64,000 nucleotides of DNA from Fibrella aquatilis. Its GTDB lineage: Bacteria > Bacteroidota > Bacteroidia > Cytophagales > Spirosomataceae. This document shows positions 60,520-64,000 of this stretch, in pieces. The notes beneath the pieces are model-generated. The model searched no databases, was not told the DNA's origin, and was given only the letters and a program-made list of their open reading frames with translations. The position numbers were made by a program, and so were the translations under genes. The first letter of the stretch is position 1; every line of letters starts with the position of its first letter. The stretch is from positions 124,001 to 188,000 of the forward strand of contig NZ_JAFMYU010000011.1 of assembly GCF_017353255.1 (NCBI RefSeq). The letters run 5' to 3'.

Positions 60520-62151
60520 TTACATCACCCCCGGAATCAGTGACTTGATGAACGTGGGTTTTGTCCGTTTTTTCGAGGCCTGTTCGTAGCCGTACGCGAT
60601 GGTCAGCAGAGGCCCCTCCTGGTAGGCACCGGCCATAAACGAGAAGCCCACGGGCAGGCTATGTACTGTGCCCATGGGGACCGTAATGTGCGGATAACCA
60701 GCCATGGCGGCGGGTGGGCAGAAGTAAAAACCCGTGTCGTAGTCGCCGTTGATGAGGTCGATGTTGCCCGCGAAACCAATGCTGGTACCACAAATAGCGT
60801 CGAGCTTGTTGGCCGCCATCAACTGGTCGATGCGCTGACGGGTGCTGCGCGTTTTGGCTACGGCTTCGGTGTATTCCTTACTGGCCAAATCGCCTTTGGC
60901 CTGGCTGCTTTCCAGGGTTTCCTGCTGGAAAAACGGCATGGCTTTATCGGCGTTCTTTTTGTTAAACGTAATTACATCGGCCAGCGACGACACGCCCGCT
61001 TTGGCCGTGGCGAGGTACTTGTTCAGGCCGTCTTTAAACTCGTATTGCAGCACCGTAAACTCGGCCCCGCCTATGTCGTTCAGTGTTTTCAGCAAGTCTA
61101 CCTCCACAACGGTAGCACCCTGTTTTTTCAGCACGTCAATGGCCTGTTTGTACAGCCCTACCACACCTTCGTGACCTTTCAGAAAAGACTTTTCTACGCC
61201 GATACGCTTACCCGTTAAGCCCTTGTCGGTTAGAAACTTGGTGTAGTCAGGGGCAGCTTTGCCTTTGCTTTCGGCGGTAACGGCATCGGCAGGGTCAACG
61301 CCGGTCATGGCTCCCAGCAAAATGGCGGCGTCGGTCACGGTGCGGGCCATGGGTCCGGCGGTGTCCTGCGTTGTCGAGATCGGAATAATGCCGCTGCGAC
61401 TCACCAGGCCCACCGTGGGTTTGATGCCCACAATGCCACAAAACGACGACGGCGCAATCACCGACCCGTCTGTTTCGGTGCCCACCGCCACGGCACACAA
61501 ATTGGCCGCCACCGCCGCCCCCGACCCTGAGCTTGACCCGCACGGGCTGCGATCCAGCACATACGGATTCCGCGTTTGCCCGCCCCGGCTACTCCACCCG
61601 CTGCTAGACCGGGTAGACCGGAAATTGGCCCATTCGCTGAGGTTTGTTTTGCCCAGAAGCACGGCCCCGGCGTTGCGTAACTGCCTGATAACGAAAGCGT
61701 CATTGGCCGCCTTGTGTCCCTCCAGCGCCAGCGAACCGGCGGTGGTCATCATCTTGTCGGCGGTGTCGATGTTGTCTTTTATCAATATCGGAATGCCGTG
61801 TAGTGGCCCACGAATCTTACCAGCTTTGCGCTCGTTGTCCATCGCCTCGGCCATTGCCATCGCGTCGGGGTTGACCTCAATCACCGAGTTTAGCCCCGGC
61901 CCGTTTTTGTCAACCGCCTGAATCCGATCCAGATACAGCTTCGTAATATCCGCCGACGAGTACTTCCCCGACTGCATCTGCTGCTGCAACTCGCCAATGC
62001 TCACTTCGTTCAGTGCAAAATCATCGGCAAAGGTCGTCGTGTTGGCTGCTGACTGCGTTTTATTGTCGGTAGTAGTGCAGGCCGCCACCGTAAGTGCAGA
62101 GGCCGTCAGGCTAATAGCCGAGCTATTCTTAATAAAATTCCGTCTGTTCAT
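60520..62151 (-). CDS. Exported amidase (amidase signature family)
   Basis: A 543-residue enzyme with the Ser-Ser-Lys triad. The lysine is in GIPILIKDNIDT, and the serines are in SPCGSSSGSGAAVAA and TETDGSVIAPS. The N-terminus has a twin-arginine-like RRNFIKNSS and a hydrophobic stretch ending in VAAC, which resembles a Tat signal with lipobox. The enzyme would be exported and perhaps lipid-anchored. It hydrolyses amides or is related to Glu-tRNA amidotransferase A; the physiological substrate is unknown. Confidence 0.92.
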   Translation of the reverse strand: MNRRNFIKNSSAISLTASALTVAACTTTDNKTQSAANTTTFADDFALNEVSIGELQQQMQSGKYSSADITKLYLDRIQAVDKNGPGLNSVIEVNPDAMAMAEAMDNERKAGKIRGPLHGIPILIKDNIDTADKMMTTAGSLALEGHKAANDAFVIRQLRNAGAVLLGKTNLSEWANFRSTRSSSGWSSRGGQTRNPYVLDRSPCGSSSGSGAAVAANLCAVAVGTETDGSVIAPSSFCGIVGIKPTVGLVSRSGIIPISTTQDTAGPMARTVTDAAILLGAMTGVDPADAVTAESKGKAAPDYTKFLTDKGLTGKRIGVEKSFLKGHEGVVGLYKQAIDVLKKQGATVVEVDLLKTLNDIGGAEFTVLQYEFKDGLNKYLATAKAGVSSLADVITFNKKNADKAMPFFQQETLESSQAKGDLASKEYTEAVAKTRSTRQRIDQLMAANKLDAICGTSIGFAGNIDLINGDYDTGFYFCPPAAMAGYPHITVPMGTVHSLPVGFSFMAGAYQEGPLLTIAYGYEQASKKRTKPTFIKSLIPGVM

Positions 62152-62267
62152 CGGGGCAATTTGGTAAGTATCGGTAACTGATCTGGATGAGGTAATACTG
62201 ATGATAGCAACCGATATGTGTACCCAATCTAACTATACCGAATGAAACTATTGGGCTGAACGGGTAT

Positions 62268-62300
62268 AAAAAAAGCCTGCAAATCATCGATTTGCAGGCT
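62268..62300 (-). terminator. Rho-independent terminator after tRNA-Leu
   Basis: On the minus strand, AGCCTGCAAATC faces GATTTGCAGGCT with a 3-nt loop, followed by seven T. Confidence 0.95.
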
Positions 62301-62302
62301 AG

Positions 62303-62386
62303 TGCCGAAGGCGAGACTCGAACTCGCATGTCCGTGAAGACACACGCCCCTGAAACGTGCGTGTCTACCAATTTCACCACTTCGGC
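62303..62386 (-). tRNA. tRNA-Leu (CAG)
   Basis: Acceptor stem GCCGAAG pairs with CTTCGGC. The long variable arm (TGTCTTCACGGACAT) is typical of class II tRNAs. The anticodon loop TTTCAGGG gives anticodon CAG. The T-arm GCGAGTTCGAGTCTCGC is normal. CCA is not encoded. Confidence 0.95.
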
Positions 62387-62411
62387 AGCTACACTTCCCT
62401 GTGTTGGGACT

Positions 62412-62443
62412 GCAAAGATAAGGGAGCCAGCAGCCGTTTTGCA
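62412..62443 (-). promoter_or_regulatory. Promoter of tRNA-Leu
   Basis: On the minus strand, TTG (62441-62443) and TATCTTTG (62412-62419) match TTG and TAnnTTTG, with a 21-bp spacer. The -7 box is 25 bp upstream of the mature tRNA. Confidence 0.65.
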
Positions 62444-62463
62444 AGTGTTTTTTGGAAAATGTG

Positions 62464-63873
62464 CTACAGCGTCACCGTCTCATACATGTCTGGGATGGCA
62501 ACGTTCTGGAAACCAGCGGCCATGAGTTTTTCGCGCCAGATTTGCTGCTTGTCGTAGTCACCGTGTACCAGGTACATGGCTTTTACGGCGGCGGGGTTTT
62601 GGCAGCTCAGAAATTGCAGCATCTCTACCGAATCGCCGTGGGCCGAAAACGAGTCCATGATCTCCACGCGGGCATTTACGTCAAACTGCTCACCGAAAAT
62701 GTTCACCTTCTTGTCGCCCCGTTTCAAGATGCCCCCCAGGCTGTTGGGCGAGGCGTAACCCACAAACAGAATGGTGGTACTGGGGTTCTCGATGTTGTTT
62801 TTGATGTGGTGCTTAATCCGCCCCGCCTCTGCCATGCCCGACGGCGCAATGATGATACAAGGCCCTTCCTTGGTATTAATTGCTTTCGACTGTTCCACGT
62901 CCGAGATGTAGTGCAGGTTGGGGAAGTCAAACGCGTCGCCGTCTTTTTTAATGTAGGCCAGAATATCGGGGTTGAAATCTTCCTCGTGGTGGCGCATCAC
63001 CGTGGTGGCACTCACCGACATTGGTGAGTCGATATAGACCGGAATAACAGGCAGCTTGCCTTCGCTTGAGAGTTGATCGAGGGCGTAGATCAGTTCCTGC
63101 GTACGGTCAACGGCGAAGGCCGGAATGAGCAGTTTGCCCTTTTGTTGCACACAGGTTTCTTCCACAATACGCAGCAAATGCGCTTTCATATCGGGTTCAT
63201 TCTCGTGCACCGTAGCCCCGTAAGTCGATTCGCAGAGGATGTAATCGGCCTGTGGAAAGGTCTCGAACGTGCGCAGAATCTTGTCGTCGGGGCGACCAAT
63301 ATCCCCGCTGAAGGTGAGGCGCTTGGTCGTGGCTTTGCCGTTGGTATCGGCTTCGTTGATGGTGAGGCTAATGGCTGCGCTGCCCAGCAAATGGCCCGTG
63401 TCGGTATATAGGAAAGAGACTTCCTTGTTCAGAAACGCGGTTTTCCCGTAGTCTACGGCCTGCATCTGGTCCAGTGCTTTTTGTACGTCGGCCTCGTCGT
63501 AGAGAATTTCCAGTTCCGCTTCGCTCCGGTTGCGGCGGCGCTTGTTCACCCGTTCCAGATCCTTTACCTGAATCCGGGCGCTGTCCATAAGCATGATCCG
63601 GCACAGATCCAGCGTGGCGGGGGTGCAATAGATCGGTCCCGTGAAGCCTTGTCGTACCAGCCTGGGAATAAGCCCCGTGTGATCAATGTGCGCGTGTGAC
63701 ACTACCAGCACGTCAACGTCGGCGGGGTTGAAGTGAAACGTCTGGTTTAGCTCATCAGTGTTAATGCCCTGAAACAGGCCGCAGTCAAGTAATACCTGGA
63801 AACCGCTGTTGGTGGTGATCAGGTGCTTACTGCCCGTTACGGTCCGGGCGGCACCCATAAATTGAAGGGTCAT
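62464..63873 (-). CDS. MBL-fold beta-CASP ribonuclease-like protein
   Basis: A 469-residue metallo-beta-lactamase-fold hydrolase with the beta-CASP insert. The metal site H-x-H-x-D-H is in SHAHIDHTGLIPRL (about residue 60). The later metal and substrate motifs are STYGATVH, DIGRPDD, IAPSGMAEAGR and the C-terminal RMMBL end SFSAHGDSVEML. It is of the CPSF73/Ysh1-like branch (COG1236) of bacteria, likely an RNase, without known partner here. It begins upstream of tRNA-Leu on the same strand, with 77 bp between its stop and the tRNA. Confidence 0.93.
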   Translation of the reverse strand: MTLQFMGAARTVTGSKHLITTNSGFQVLLDCGLFQGINTDELNQTFHFNPADVDVLVVSHAHIDHTGLIPRLVRQGFTGPIYCTPATLDLCRIMLMDSARIQVKDLERVNKRRRNRSEAELEILYDEADVQKALDQMQAVDYGKTAFLNKEVSFLYTDTGHLLGSAAISLTINEADTNGKATTKRLTFSGDIGRPDDKILRTFETFPQADYILCESTYGATVHENEPDMKAHLLRIVEETCVQQKGKLLIPAFAVDRTQELIYALDQLSSEGKLPVIPVYIDSPMSVSATTVMRHHEEDFNPDILAYIKKDGDAFDFPNLHYISDVEQSKAINTKEGPCIIIAPSGMAEAGRIKHHIKNNIENPSTTILFVGYASPNSLGGILKRGDKKVNIFGEQFDVNARVEIMDSFSAHGDSVEMLQFLSCQNPAAVKAMYLVHGDYDKQQIWREKLMAAGFQNVAIPDMYETVTL

Positions 63874-63886
63874 GGGGAAAGGAAGA

Positions 63887-64000
63887 TTAGTACGTCTTTG
63901 TCATGTCGCCGGGAATAGCCAGCACGTAGTTAGCCAGGCCCCGCCAGTCTTGGGAAGCTTTGGTAATGTCTTCGGCCTCGACCGATGAAATCGTGACGAT
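63887..64000 (-). CDS. Partial gene, C-terminal 37 residues only
   Basis: An open minus-strand frame enters from the window edge and stops at 63887-63889. The visible end is ISSVEAEDITKASQDW followed by GLANYVLAIPGDM. It does not match a family that I recognise. It lies 14 bp upstream of the beta-CASP gene on the same strand and may be in the same transcript. The frame is open without stop for the full visible stretch, but it is too short to be sure. Confidence 0.5.
   Translation of the reverse strand: MVTISSVEAEDITKASQDWRGLANYVLAIPGDMTKTY

Overview
The window looks like chromosome of a GC-rich Bacteroidota of the order Cytophagales, most likely the Spirosoma/Fibrella neighbourhood. The evidence is a giant secreted protein with a type IX secretion C-terminal sorting domain, Bacteroidota-type promoters (TTG, about 19-21 bp, TAnnTTTG) in front of both tRNA genes and fusA, the absence of Shine-Dalgarno sites, and families typical of this group (YHS, DM13, NRDE, DinB, DUF819, Gfo/Idh/MocA with a Tat signal). 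No rRNA, CRISPR array, prophage, integrase or intact insertion sequence was seen.

Layout. 1-2.2 kb: a partial secreted protein and two genes broken by frameshifts (a PH-like membrane protein and an Rpn-type PD-(D/E)XK nuclease). 2.3-9 kb: carbohydrate genes on the minus strand (MFS porter, Tat-exported oxidoreductase, SDR, old-yellow-enzyme, GH88-like hydrolase). 9.1-10.7 kb: an osmoprotectant ABC permease fused to a substrate-binding domain whose two halves are in swapped order. 11-15.6 kb: a 1552-residue repeat protein exported by type IX secretion. 15.8-22.8 kb: tadA, sodA, tRNA-His, a CruF-like carotenoid gene next to a CarH-like B12 photoreceptor regulator, rpsJ, fusA and an AraC regulator. 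23-30.8 kb: DsbD-like reductase, HIT protein, gluconate porter, a Rieske/ferric-reductase pair, SDR and aquaporin. 30.8-41.7 kb: glycogen debranching enzyme, GH63-like glucosidase, SDR, SMP-30 lactonase, heme-binding/YHS pair, VOC and GMC oxidoreductases. 41.8-45.7 kb: a broken gene, a Crp regulator and an ATP-grasp/CoaB-like/NRDE operon. 46.3-47.6 kb: an A+T-rich esterase gene bracketed like a mobile gene cassette. 47.6-51.5 kb: a hybrid histidine kinase and its NtrC-type regulator. 51.8-58.2 kb: a plus-strand run of YHS, DoxX, DinB, LysE, hydrolase, YHS, membrane protein, ECF sigma, DM13 and GNAT. 58.4-64 kb: a PIN toxin with a damaged antitoxin, DUF819, amidase, tRNA-Leu and a beta-CASP nuclease.

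The most striking structure is non-coding. At least eleven long palindromes sit right behind stop codons. The arms of most are built from 7-bp units (examples: TTTACGA, GATTTCG, AATGTAC, AACGTCC, GCAAGAG). Different loci use different unit families, yet many share a core close to GCT(G)WCGCA. In several loci the units are in a different order in the two arms. Two palindromes contain an inverted copy of the last codons of the neighbouring gene. They resemble in unit length the heptameric STRRs known from filamentous cyanobacteria. I know of no description of such an element family in this group.

Functionally, the genes suggest an aerobic, pigmented, gliding-type heterotroph. It seems to debranch alpha-glucans and oxidise the sugar through gluconolactone and gluconate, and it carries redox and metal-handling proteins on the cell surface. 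Coordinates of starts were chosen by protein homology to family norms, because no ribosome binding sites can be used.
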